Source of the DNA: Clostridia bacterium
GTDB taxonomy: Bacteria > Bacillota > Clostridia > Peptostreptococcales > Anaerovoracaceae
Direction: 5' to 3'
Assembly (NCBI GenBank): GCA_024403005.1
Contig: JAKSSQ010000037.1
Location: 1-12,083, forward strand
Length of the DNA: 12,083 bases
Shown here: positions 1 through 7,557 of the stretch, piece after piece
How positions within the stretch are numbered: position 1 is the first letter of the stretch
How the letters are laid out: each line of letters starts with the position of its first letter
Notes under the pieces: generated by a model
Told to the model about the DNA's origin: nothing
Databases searched by the model: none
What the model saw: the letters and a program-made list of their open reading frames with translations, nothing else
Position numbers and translations under genes: made by a program

Positions 1-3000
1 GTGCAGATTCCCGGCTGGAACAATCCTGCAAACACCAACGTTCCGCCGATAAACGGGGAAGATGTGGTTGTGGCCGTCATCGATACCGGTGTAGATTATA
101 CCAATCCGGATCTGGATGACGTGATGTGGCGCGACACAAACCCGTATAGCCCTATGCGCGAATTGGGTGGCGGAGAGTTTGGCTTTAACGGATGCCGTGA
201 AGTTAGTCCCGAATATGATTATGACTCTGCAGACCCTATGGATGATCATGGACATGGTACCCATGTCGCCGGAATTATCGCTGCAGAATGGAACGGTTTT
301 GGCATAAGCGGCGGCACCAGCGGTGTAGAAATAATGGGCATAAAAGCGCTGGATGCAAAAGGTAAAGGATCGACTTATAACATATGCAAAGGTATTAATT
401 ACGTGCTGACAGCAGCAGAAAGCGGCGTAAATGTGCGCGTTGCAAATCTGTCATTGGGTAACAGTGTATACGATTATTCCTTTTCGAATGCAGTAGAAGA
501 ACTTATAAAGCATAACATAATGGCTGTTATCGCAGCCGGAAATGCTGGGTCTTACATAGAACTTGATGATGCCAGCCAGAACAAATATACTCCCGGATCT
601 CTTATTGTCGGTGCATCCGATGTGAATGGCGACCCGGCCGACTTTACAAACTATGGTGAAGATTGTGTTCATGTATTTGCCCCCGGCGTAGACATTCTGT
701 CCTGCGCACCTATGCAGTTTTCCTCGATTATCCCGCAGGCGGAGGGTGTTCGCAGTACCGGATTAATTAAAGATGAAGGAGATATTCCGTTTATAGGGGA
801 CGGACCCGGCTATGCCTGGTATTCAGGCGAATACGCCTACTATATTATTTTGAACCCCGACGATACAACGGAGGGCACTGCTGTTTTCGAATTTTTTGAT
901 GGCGAAGATGCTGCAGATCCGGCCATTTATGCAGAAGACAGTACCCGTAAGCGGTACCTGGACTTTAGTATTTACGTCGGAAATATTTCCGGCGGATTTG
1001 AAGTTTCTGCTGCCATTCCCTGCAGAGAAGTAGACAGTGAAGGCAGTGTTTCTGATGAATGGAGCTGGGTAACGGCCCCATGCGTTAAAACAGGGTCTGA
1101 ATGGCACTATATTGTGGATTTTCAGTCCGGTTTTGATGCTGAAGATGAGAACGGAGAAGTAAAAACATGGCGCCCTGCTTATTATGAATATCCTGCGATG
1201 CGTTTTGCCTGTGATCCGAAATCGACGGAAGATTACGTTGTGTTTATCTCCTGCTTACTGGGAGATGTGAAGCATCCGTATATGCTTATGTCCGGAACCT
1301 CCCAGGCTGCCCCCGCTGCATCTGCCTGCGCTGCAATTGCTGCTGCTGCATTTCCTGACGACAGTCCGGAAAAAATCGCAGCACGGCTTACCGGCGGTGT
1401 TACAAAGGTTGGCTCTTTAACAGATCTTTGTATTTCCGGCGGCATTATAAACATGCAGAAGATCCTGGATGAAGATTACGATCCGGTTGTGAATTTTGCA
1501 GAAAGCGAGGAAGATGAACGCGTTCTTCATGGCTATTTCTTCGGTGATGCGGAAGGCAGCCTTACTGCAGACGGCAAGCCCTGTACAGTTCTTTCCTGGA
1601 GTGATACGGAAATTCGCTTCGAACTTCCGGTGCAGCTGAACACCGGTGTCCATTGCATGGAGGTGACCACAGCAAGCGGAAAAGACGGACACAAAGCTGT
1701 TTCCGTTGAAGGCTGCGCCCGTTTAACGGAAAGATTGCCTCAGCCTGGATACTCTTCGGGCTATGCGTCAAGATTGGACTCCTTATGGGCCGGGGATGAA
1801 GAAGGATCGACGACACTTTACACGTTAAACTATGTTTACAGGGGAAAGCTGCACATGGTTGTGAATAAATACGTGGAAGGTACAGATAATCCATGGACCT
1901 GTCTGTTCGATGAGGAATTGCCACATAAATCTTTCAGTACCTGGTTTTATACGATGATCGAAGATTCCCATGGAATTTTGCACATTTATAATTTCGACAA
2001 GGAAAAACATTGCATCTGTGACTGGCAGATTAATAAAGCGGACGGCAGCTGGACCATGGAAGAACTAAACATGGATTATAGATGGTTCGGTCTTACTATT
2101 GCAGAAGATAACGTCATCGCCCTGGGCGGAGATGTGGAAGATAAAATATGCAATAAAATCTATACCTGGAAAGCCGGATCTTCAGAGATTACATCCATAG
2201 ATACAGAACTGCCTTATTTCGCCGACGAAGTACAGGCATTCTACAAAGACGATGCCCTCTATATCTGCGGCGGATACAGCGGAGACAATGAAGATTTGTA
2301 TACATCAGTTTACCGCATGCCGCTGACTGTCTCCGGCGGAGCATTGGAATTCGGGGAGGCTGAGCTTCTGTGCGACATCCCGACGGATGAAGGTGCTGAA
2401 AATAAACAAAAAAATCTGACCTTCTGTGCATTCGACAGCGGTATCGCTGTGGTGGGTGCAAAATACACGGACGAAGAGGGAATTTTCCACGATATTCTGG
2501 TATACGATTTCGAAGAAAATGCTCTCTGCTATGCAGACATGCGTCTTTCAACAGGAAAGCTTCAGAGACTGTTTTCAGCAGGAACAGGAGACAGTATTTA
2601 TGTGATGGCAGACACTATGGAAGCCCCAAAAGGCCTGCTGTTTACCCGTGTTAACTACAGCGACCTGGTGCTGACGCCAATCGAGCCAATCGATCAGCCG
2701 GAAGATCCCGTAGACCCGCCGGTTGAACCACCCAAACCTCACAAACCAAGCAGACCATCTGCCGGAAACCCCGAAAAAGAACCGGATCCGATTACAATTC
2801 CGGAACCTGTACTCCCATATCCGCCTGTGAAATTCCTGGATGTGCATGAAGATGCGTACTATGCACAGCCTGTTGCATGGGCCGTATCCAAAGGCATAAC
2901 AGCCGGTATTTCCGCAGAGGAATTCGCCCCGGATGCATCCTGCACAAGAGCTCAGGCTGTAACATTCCTTTGGGCACTGGCAGGCTGTCCTGTTGTAAAT

Positions 3001-3342
3001 TATGCCATGAACTTCGAAGATGTAGGCTCCGATGCTTACTATGCAGAAGCCGTGCGCTGGGCCGCTTCCGTTGGCATCACAGCCGGTAAATCCAAAGATA
3101 TGTTTGCTCCGGATGAAGTCTGCACCAGAGCGCAGATTGTAACATTCCTTGCAAACTATGCAGGAGGAAAGGGTTCAGCATCCTTCAGCGATGTTTCGCA
3201 GAATTCCTACTATGCTCAGTCTGTAGGCTGGGCCTATGAAAGCGGTATTACGGCAGGAGTAAGCGCCGAAACCTTCGGCCCGGACTTAAGCTGCAGCCGC
3301 GCTCAGATGGTAACCTTCCTGTACAGATTTGCTGTAAATTAA
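1..3342 (+). CDS. SLH-anchored subtilisin-like (S8) serine protease, 5' end outside window
   Basis: A secreted, cell-wall-attached endopeptidase, cut at its 5' end by the window; residues are counted from base 1. The subtilase triad is visible: Asp28 in AVIDTG, His85 in HGTHVAG and Ser434 in SGTSQAAP, with the oxyanion Asn181 in AAGNAG. About 190 residues (237-426) separate the APGVDILS strand from the catalytic Ser, where simple subtilisins have about 20. Residues 508-570 resemble an IPT/TIG immunoglobulin-like module (GYFFG, SWSDTEI). Residues 580-890 contain repeated short beta-rich segments such as LYICGGYSG and look like a kelch-type propeller; this is less certain. A proline-rich stalk (890-943) leads to three SLH modules, which in this family bind secondary cell-wall polymer. 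The signal peptide and propeptide must lie upstream, so the GTG at base 1 is probably not the start. Lysine is mostly AAA, unlike the housekeeping genes downstream. The substrate is unknown. A terminator follows the stop at once. Confidence 0.93.
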   Translation: MQIPGWNNPANTNVPPINGEDVVVAVIDTGVDYTNPDLDDVMWRDTNPYSPMRELGGGEFGFNGCREVSPEYDYDSADPMDDHGHGTHVAGIIAAEWNGFGISGGTSGVEIMGIKALDAKGKGSTYNICKGINYVLTAAESGVNVRVANLSLGNSVYDYSFSNAVEELIKHNIMAVIAAGNAGSYIELDDASQNKYTPGSLIVGASDVNGDPADFTNYGEDCVHVFAPGVDILSCAPMQFSSIIPQAEGVRSTGLIKDEGDIPFIGDGPGYAWYSGEYAYYIILNPDDTTEGTAVFEFFDGEDAADPAIYAEDSTRKRYLDFSIYVGNISGGFEVSAAIPCREVDSEGSVSDEWSWVTAPCVKTGSEWHYIVDFQSGFDAEDENGEVKTWRPAYYEYPAMRFACDPKSTEDYVVFISCLLGDVKHPYMLMSGTSQAAPAASACAAIAAAAFPDDSPEKIAARLTGGVTKVGSLTDLCISGGIINMQKILDEDYDPVVNFAESEEDERVLHGYFFGDAEGSLTADGKPCTVLSWSDTEIRFELPVQLNTGVHCMEVTTASGKDGHKAVSVEGCARLTERLPQPGYSSGYASRLDSLWAGDEEGSTTLYTLNYVYRGKLHMVVNKYVEGTDNPWTCLFDEELPHKSFSTWFYTMIEDSHGILHIYNFDKEKHCICDWQINKADGSWTMEELNMDYRWFGLTIAEDNVIALGGDVEDKICNKIYTWKAGSSEITSIDTELPYFADEVQAFYKDDALYICGGYSGDNEDLYTSVYRMPLTVSGGALEFGEAELLCDIPTDEGAENKQKNLTFCAFDSGIAVVGAKYTDEEGIFHDILVYDFEENALCYADMRLSTGKLQRLFSAGTGDSIYVMADTMEAPKGLLFTRVNYSDLVLTPIEPIDQPEDPVDPPVEPPKPHKPSRPSAGNPEKEPDPITIPEPVLPYPPVKFLDVHEDAYYAQPVAWAVSKGITAGISAEEFAPDASCTRAQAVTFLWALAGCPVVNYAMNFEDVGSDAYYAEAVRWAASVGITAGKSKDMFAPDEVCTRAQIVTFLANYAGGKGSASFSDVSQNSYYAQSVGWAYESGITAGVSAETFGPDLSCSRAQMVTFLYRFAVN
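2827..3339 (+). repeat. three tandem SLH modules (coding)
   Basis: Three related segments of about 50-53 codons close the protease gene, at residues 944-993, 1004-1056 and 1061-1113. Each starts with an aromatic-x-D-V pattern (FLDV, FEDV, FSDV), then A/S-YYA and W-A, a GITAG turn, and ends in TRAQ or SRAQ followed by VTFL. This is the SLH signature of cell-wall-bound Firmicutes proteins. The TRAQ form is a common variant of the canonical TRAE motif. The modules differ at many positions, so this is old duplication rather than a recent repeat. Confidence 0.93.
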
Positions 3343-3349
3343 AAGAATC

Positions 3350-3383
3350 AGACCTTTGCCTTTGCAAGGGTCTGTATCTTTTT
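3350..3383 (+). terminator. rho-independent terminator of the protease gene
   Basis: A 10-bp stem (AGACCTTTGC at 3350-3359 with GCAAGGGTCT at 3364-3373, one G-T wobble) has a 4-base loop. It is followed by a T-rich tail ending in five Ts (3379-3383). It begins 8 bases after the protease stop codon and points rightward. Confidence 0.85.
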
Positions 3384-3387
3384 ATGC

Positions 3388-3421
3388 AATAAAAGACTCC
3401 CGAAGCCTGGACTTCGGGAGT
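3388..3421 (-). terminator. rho-independent terminator of the CYTH gene
   Basis: A perfect 10-bp stem (ACTCCCGAAG at 3396-3405 with CTTCGGGAGT at 3412-3421) has a 6-base loop. Read leftward it is followed by CTTTTATT, a usable T tract. Read rightward the tail is TTTAAAAAAA, which is poor. It therefore mainly serves the leftward gene ending at 3455, and it may back up the rightward terminator just before it. Confidence 0.8.
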
Positions 3422-3454
3422 TTAAAAAAATGTTCGTATTTCAGGGCTGCCTGT

Positions 3455-4069
3455 TTACAGTATGGCCAGGCCTCTAACCAGCTTGGATCTGTTTTCGGGA
3501 ACCAGTCCGTAAGCATCTGCCAGACCTTCGGCAAGCTGCTGGATGTCGGACGGATCGCCGGCGTAGAGCTCGATTTCCATCTCCATGATGGGAACTTCGC
3601 CGTTGTCCGTGATTATCGCGCCGGAGTCGATTGCCATTTCCATGATGCTTGCACCGTACTGCAGGCGGATGCGCCTTCTTAAGAAACGCATTTCAAGAAG
3701 ATTGATGAGGGGTTCATCGCCGATCAAATCGATGAGAACCTTGCCGTCTTCGCTTTCGCGGAACAGTTCCTTGGGGGAGCTAATGAAGTATTCTTCGCCG
3801 CAGGGCACGTTGATTTCTTCTCTTTCGTGGAAGCCGTTTACTGCGCTGCCGTTCCACTTGAGCGTTGCGAAAACGGAGTCGCCTTCGTAGCGCACGCGGA
3901 CTGCCATGTTATTCTTTGACAGTTTTCCGTCCGGTGTATCGAAATATACAGCCTTCATTACGACCTTTTCTGCTGAAGAGGGGTCTGCCAGCTGCTGAAT
4001 GGTGGGGTCATTCCAAATTGCATCTGCCGTTTCCTTGTCAGGAATGGCATATTTCATTTCCAATTCCAT
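3455..4069 (-). CDS. CYTH-domain protein, probable tripolyphosphatase-type enzyme
   Basis: A 204-residue protein of the CYTH (triphosphate tunnel metalloenzyme) superfamily. The N terminus carries the diagnostic ExExK motif (E2, E4, K6 in MELEMKY). Other family-like elements follow in order: YFDT (42-45), basic strand VRVR (57-60), K71 in the FATLKWNG strand, REEI (83-86), basic RRRIRL (131-136), acidic MEMEIEL (162-168) and SKLVRG (195-200). In this fold the acidic residues bind metal and the basic ones grip a triphosphate inside a beta-barrel tunnel. Bacterial members often hydrolyse inorganic tripolyphosphate, while others are adenylate cyclases or thiamine triphosphatases; sequence alone does not decide. 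The length suits a single CYTH domain with no CHAD domain. It is the only leftward gene here, divergent from tig, and starts 5 bases after a GGAGG. No signal peptide is seen, so it is cytoplasmic. Confidence 0.85.
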   Translation of the reverse strand: MELEMKYAIPDKETADAIWNDPTIQQLADPSSAEKVVMKAVYFDTPDGKLSKNNMAVRVRYEGDSVFATLKWNGSAVNGFHEREEINVPCGEEYFISSPKELFRESEDGKVLIDLIGDEPLINLLEMRFLRRRIRLQYGASIMEMAIDSGAIITDNGEVPIMEMEIELYAGDPSDIQQLAEGLADAYGLVPENRSKLVRGLAIL

Positions 4070-4093
4070 ATAATCCTCCAGATAATCCTCCGA
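4070..4093 (-). promoter_or_regulatory. duplicated Shine-Dalgarno segment before the CYTH gene
   Basis: On the leftward strand the sequence GGAGGATTAT occurs twice in tandem with a 12-base period (4070-4079 and 4082-4091). The copy nearer the gene lies 5 bases before the ATG and fixes the start. The second lies 17 bases away and is too far to serve that ATG directly. Confidence 0.7.
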
Positions 4094-4110
4094 TGGCGGG
4101 ATATCCGCGC

Positions 4111-4142
4111 ATTATATTAGCAAAGAGTTGTTGAAATTGCAA
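4111..4142 (-). promoter_or_regulatory. possible promoter of the CYTH gene
   Basis: Leftward, a perfect TATAAT -10 box lies at 4116-4111, about 40 bases before the start codon. The -35 is unclear: TTGCAA at 4142-4137 would give a 20-base spacer, and TTTCAA at 4136-4131 only 14. The candidates overlap the rightward tig promoter. Confidence 0.4.
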
Positions 4143-4159
4143 GGGAATTGTGATATATT
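4131..4159 (+). promoter_or_regulatory. sigma-A-type promoter of tig
   Basis: TTGAAA (4131-4136) and TATATT (4154-4159) are separated by exactly 17 bases, and a TG one base before the -10 gives an extended -10 element. A second candidate -10, TATAAT at 4162-4167, lies just downstream, with TTGCAA 19 bases before it. Either predicts a leader of about 75-80 bases before the tig ATG. Confidence 0.6.
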
Positions 4160-4167
4160 TCTATAAT

Positions 4168-4209
4168 GCCTTGGTATATCGAAGGCGAAGATCAGACCGC
4201 GCTCCGCGG
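4168..4209 (+). other. possible hairpins in the tig leader
   Basis: The predicted untranslated leader contains two short inverted repeats: GCCTT/AAGGC (4168-4172 with 4182-4186) and the GC-only pair CCGCG/CGCGG (4197-4201 with 4205-4209) around a 3-base loop. Neither is followed by a T tract, so they are not terminators. They may be chance or may stabilise the mRNA. No CIRCE element or CtsR heptad pair is visible. Confidence 0.3.
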
Positions 4210-4246
4210 CACAGACCATAACCATCTTAAGGAGGATATATAATTA

Positions 4247-5572
4247 ATGAACGCTGTATTAGTAAGCAAGGAAAACACCGAAGTAAAGTTTACCATGGCA
4301 TTCAGTGCTGAGGAATTTACTGAAGCATGCAAGAAGGCATACCAGCAGGATAAGAACCAGTTCGTAATCGACGGTTTCCGCAAGGGTAAGGCTCCCATGA
4401 GCATCATCGAAAAGAAGTATGGCGAAAGCATCTTCTTTGAAAAGGCTCTGGACAACATGCTCCAGGAAGGCTACCCCGTGGCACTGGACGAACTCGGACT
4501 TAAGCCCGTAGACTATCCCTCTATCGAATTCGGCGAAGAAAAGCTGGAAAAGGGCAAGGGTGTTGAAATAAAGGTTACAGTTACTGTTGCTCCCGAAATC
4601 GTAGTTAAGGACTACAAGGGCGTAAAGGCTGAAATCACAAAGATCGAAGTTACAGAAGAAGACGTTGAAAAGGAACTCAAGAACCTTCAGAAGAAGAATG
4701 CTCGTCTCGTATCCGTTGAAAGAGAAGCTCAGATGGGCGACACAGTAATCCTCGACTATGCAGGATTCTGCGGCGAAGAACAGTTCGAAGGCGGCACAGC
4801 AGAAAACCAGACTCTGGTTCTCGGCAGCAACACATTCATCCCCGGTTTCGAAGAACAGCTCGTAGGCTGCAAGGCTGGCGAAGCTAAGGACGTTAACGTA
4901 ACATTCCCCGCTGAATATCACGCAGACAACCTGGCTGGCAAGGAAGCTGTTTTCAAGTGCACAGTACACGAAGTTAAGACAGAAGAACTGCCCGAACTGG
5001 ACGACGAATTCGTAAAGGACGTTTCCGAAGAATTCGATACAATGGACGAACTCAAGGCAGATACAAAGGCTAAGCTGGAAAAGAACGCAGCAGAAGCTAA
5101 GGAATACCAGGGCAAGGACGCAGTTCTCGCTAAGGTAGTAGAAGCTAACGATTTCGAAGTACCCCAGGCTATGATCGTTTCCGAAAGCAAGAACATGCTC
5201 CAGGAATTCGCTCAGCAGCTCGCATATCAGGGAATGGATCTCGACATGTACTGCAAGTACCTGAACAAGACTCAGGACGAAATGGCTAAGGAATTCGAAC
5301 CCGATGCAGAAAAGCGCGTTAAGACCAGAATGATCGTAGAAGCTATCGCTAAGCAGGAAGGCATCGACGCATCCGAAGAAGACATCCAGAACGAACTCGA
5401 AGCTATGGCTAAGCAGTACAACATGGAACTCGACCAGATGAAGAAGATCTTCGGCGAAGAAAACTACGACTACCTGAAGGCTGACATCTGCAACCGTAAG
5501 GCAATCGACTTCATGTACGAAAACGCTGAAATCACAGAAGTTGAACCCAAGAAGGAAGAAAAGGCTGAATAA
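4247..5572 (+). CDS. tig: trigger factor, ribosome-associated chaperone and peptidyl-prolyl isomerase
   Basis: Trigger factor binds the ribosome at the exit tunnel, shields emerging chains and isomerises prolyl bonds. All three domains are visible in the 441 residues. The N-terminal ribosome-binding domain has the signature GFRKGKAP (43-50). An FKBP-type isomerase domain spans about 164-243 (GDTVILDYAG, FIPGFEEQL, VTFPAEYH). The long, charged, helical C-terminal chaperone domain follows, ending in an acidic-lysine tail. The length is normal for the family. The start is supported by AAGGAGG at 4229-4235, 11 bases before the ATG. Codon use is extreme: I see only AAG for Lys, CAG for Gln and CCC for Pro, and a single GAG among the Glu codons, which suggests very high expression. 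It lies just upstream of clpP, the common Clostridia order, but a hairpin separates them. Confidence 0.98.
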   Translation: MNAVLVSKENTEVKFTMAFSAEEFTEACKKAYQQDKNQFVIDGFRKGKAPMSIIEKKYGESIFFEKALDNMLQEGYPVALDELGLKPVDYPSIEFGEEKLEKGKGVEIKVTVTVAPEIVVKDYKGVKAEITKIEVTEEDVEKELKNLQKKNARLVSVEREAQMGDTVILDYAGFCGEEQFEGGTAENQTLVLGSNTFIPGFEEQLVGCKAGEAKDVNVTFPAEYHADNLAGKEAVFKCTVHEVKTEELPELDDEFVKDVSEEFDTMDELKADTKAKLEKNAAEAKEYQGKDAVLAKVVEANDFEVPQAMIVSESKNMLQEFAQQLAYQGMDLDMYCKYLNKTQDEMAKEFEPDAEKRVKTRMIVEAIAKQEGIDASEEDIQNELEAMAKQYNMELDQMKKIFGEENYDYLKADICNRKAIDFMYENAEITEVEPKKEEKAE

Positions 5573-5602
5573 TAATCAAAGCCGATAAATATTTAAAATG
5601 TC

Positions 5603-5641
5603 AGGCGGAATTGATTTATTTCAGTTCCGCCTTGTCTGTTC
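5603..5641 (+). terminator. hairpin between tig and clpP, weak terminator or attenuator
   Basis: A 12-bp stem with one G-T wobble (5603-5614 pairing with 5621-5632) has a 6-base loop, TTTATT. The arms share the GC-rich core AGGCGGAA/TTCCGCCT. The following tail TGTCTGTTC is only partly T, so termination may be incomplete. No convincing promoter is seen between it and clpP, which fits partial read-through from tig. Confidence 0.6.
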
Positions 5642-5671
5642 AAAAGAGAAGGATTAGAAAGGATTCAAAAT

Positions 5672-6256
5672 ATGAGCAATCTTATCCCGTACGTTGTGGA
5701 ACAAAGCGCAAGAGGCGAACGTTCTTACGATATTTATTCCAGACTTTTAAAGGATAGAATAATTTTCCTGGACGGCGAAGTTAACGATGCAGCAGCAAGC
5801 TTAATCGTTGCCCAGCTTCTGTTCCTTGAGTCCGAAGATCCGGACAAGGATATCAATCTGTACATCAACAGCCCCGGCGGTGTAATCACATCCGGAATGG
5901 CTATTTTTGACACAATGCAGTACATCAAGCCCGACGTATGCACAATCTGCGTAGGCATGGCTGCATCTATGGGTGCATTTCTGCTGGCTGCAGGCGCTAA
6001 GGGGAAGCGCTACGCACTGCCCAATGCAGAAATCATGATCCACCAGCCTCTCGGCGGCGCCCAGGGTCAGGCGAGCGACATTAAGATCCAGGCAGACCAC
6101 ATCATAAGAACAAGAGACAAGATGAACCGCATCCTGTCCGAAAGAACCGGCCAGCCTCTGGAAACAATCGCAAAGGACACAGACAGAGATAACTACATGA
6201 GCGCAGAAGAAGCAGTAGCTTACGGCCTCATCGACAAGGTAGTGGAGAAGAGATAG
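5672..6256 (+). CDS. clpP: ATP-dependent Clp protease proteolytic subunit
   Basis: ClpP forms a double seven-membered ring of serine peptidases that degrades proteins fed by ClpX or ClpC. The 194-residue length is typical. The catalytic triad is complete: Ser99 in GMAASMGAF, His124 in MIHQPLGG and Asp173 in the TDRDNYMSAEEA segment. The INSPGG motif (65-70) lies at the oxyanion region. The N terminus MSNLIPYVVEQ matches non-processed or shortly processed Firmicutes ClpP, with no long propeptide. The start is set by AGAAAGGA about 8 bases upstream; a similar AGAAGGATT precedes it, giving two tandem SD-like segments. The stop is 2 bases before the clpX ATG, so both subunits of ClpXP are co-translated. 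No CtsR operator is visible upstream. Confidence 0.98.
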   Translation: MSNLIPYVVEQSARGERSYDIYSRLLKDRIIFLDGEVNDAAASLIVAQLLFLESEDPDKDINLYINSPGGVITSGMAIFDTMQYIKPDVCTICVGMAASMGAFLLAAGAKGKRYALPNAEIMIHQPLGGAQGQASDIKIQADHIIRTRDKMNRILSERTGQPLETIAKDTDRDNYMSAEEAVAYGLIDKVVEKR

Positions 6257-6258
6257 CA

Positions 6259-7557
6259 ATGGCAAATTTTGATAAATCAAAGGAACTCACCTGCAGTTTC
6301 TGCGGAAAGCCTCAAAGCCAGGCCCGCAGCCTCATTGCCGGTCCCAACACTTACATATGCGATGAATGCATAAGACTCTGCCAGGAAATTCTGGACGAGG
6401 AATTCCCCGACACCATCCAGGAAGAAGCAACTCTGGATTTCAGCGGCGAACTTCCCAAGCCCAAGCAGATCGACGAAACTTTAAGCGATTACGTTATCGA
6501 CCAGGACAGAGCCAAGAGAATCCTCGCAGTAGCGGTTTACAACCACTATAAGAGAATTCAGTCTGCTAATAACAAAGCAGTTGTTACAGACAATCCCGAA
6601 ATCGACAATGTGGAAATTCAGAAGAGCAATATCGTCATGATCGGGCCCACAGGTTCCGGTAAGACTCTTCTTGCCCAGACTCTCGCAAAGATTCTGGACG
6701 TTCCCTTTGCAATTGCAGACGCAACAGCTTTAACAGAAGCAGGTTACGTAGGCGAAGACGTAGAAAACATTCTGCTCAAGCTTATTCAGGCAGCAGATAA
6801 CGATATAGAAAAGGCACAGCGCGGCATTATTTACGTCGACGAAATCGACAAGCTTGCACGCAAGAGCGAAAATCCCTCCATCACAAGAGACGTTTCCGGC
6901 GAAGGCGTACAGCAGGCTCTCCTCAAGATCCTCGAAGGTACAGTTGCAAACGTTCCTCCCCAGGGCGGAAGAAAGCACCCCCTCCAGGAATTCATTCAGT
7001 TCGACACAACAAACGTACTGTTCATCTGCGGCGGTGCGTTCGATGGTCTGGACAAGATCATCCAGGGCCGCATCGGAGAAAAGACCATTGGCTTCAACTC
7101 CGACATAGTTTCCGCAAAGGAAAAGGATCCTCACATTCTTCAGAAGGTGCAGGGCGAAGACCTGCTCAGATATGGGCTCATCCCCGAATTTATCGGCAGA
7201 CTGCCCGTTATCGTAACTCTGGATGAACTCAATGTGGACGCACTGGTTCGCATCATTACAGAGCCGAAGAATGCGATTATTAAGCAGTACAAGAAGCTGT
7301 TCGCTCTCGACAGCGTAGAACTGGAAATCGAACCCGATGCAGTTCGCGCAGTTGCAGAAAAGGCCATCGAAAAGAAGACCGGTGCAAGAGGGCTCCGCAG
7401 CATTCTGGAAGAAGTTATGACGGACGTAATGTACGAAATTCCTTCCAGAGACGACATAGAAAAAGTTATTATCACAAAAGCCTGCATCGGCGGCGCAGCA
7501 CCCACTCTGGTGCTCAAGTCTGCCTGCGGCAAAAACAGTAATAGGGTAATCAGTTAA
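6259..7557 (+). CDS. clpX: ClpX, AAA+ unfoldase of the ClpXP protease
   Basis: ClpX recognises tagged or misfolded substrates, unfolds them with ATP and threads them into ClpP. The 432-residue protein starts with the C4 zinc-binding domain (Cys12, Cys15, Cys34, Cys37). It then has Walker A GPTGSGKT (129-136), Walker B IIYVDEID (190-197), the pore loop GYVG (162-165), the RKH loop (238-240) and the sensor-2 box GARGLRS (375-381). The ClpP-docking loop is present as IGF (277-279), so it should pair with the ClpP encoded just upstream. The C-terminal tail after about 420 is short and variable. The ribosome binding site GGAGAAGAG lies inside the end of clpP. Its TAA overlaps the lon ATG by one base (TAATG). 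Confidence 0.98.
   Translation: MANFDKSKELTCSFCGKPQSQARSLIAGPNTYICDECIRLCQEILDEEFPDTIQEEATLDFSGELPKPKQIDETLSDYVIDQDRAKRILAVAVYNHYKRIQSANNKAVVTDNPEIDNVEIQKSNIVMIGPTGSGKTLLAQTLAKILDVPFAIADATALTEAGYVGEDVENILLKLIQAADNDIEKAQRGIIYVDEIDKLARKSENPSITRDVSGEGVQQALLKILEGTVANVPPQGGRKHPLQEFIQFDTTNVLFICGGAFDGLDKIIQGRIGEKTIGFNSDIVSAKEKDPHILQKVQGEDLLRYGLIPEFIGRLPVIVTLDELNVDALVRIITEPKNAIIKQYKKLFALDSVELEIEPDAVRAVAEKAIEKKTGARGLRSILEEVMTDVMYEIPSRDDIEKVIITKACIGGAAPTLVLKSACGKNSNRVIS

Noticed and set aside
1..3. GTG at base 1 as the true start of the protease
   Set aside because: The sequence enters the catalytic domain within about 20 residues, with no signal peptide or propeptide. A secreted subtilase needs both, so the gene begins upstream of the window.
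3585..3890. Rightward open frames over the CYTH gene
   Set aside because: The leftward frame has the ExExK motif, a good SD and a terminator; the rightward frames have none of these.
4259..4969. 236-codon leftward open frame over tig
   Set aside because: It is antisense to a clear trigger factor and is explained by the strong GAA, AAG and TTC bias, which avoids stops on the other strand. No domain or SD supports it.
5632..5660. TTGTCT and TAGAAA as a clpP promoter
   Set aside because: Both boxes are weak, and the predicted start would fall after the Shine-Dalgarno segment.
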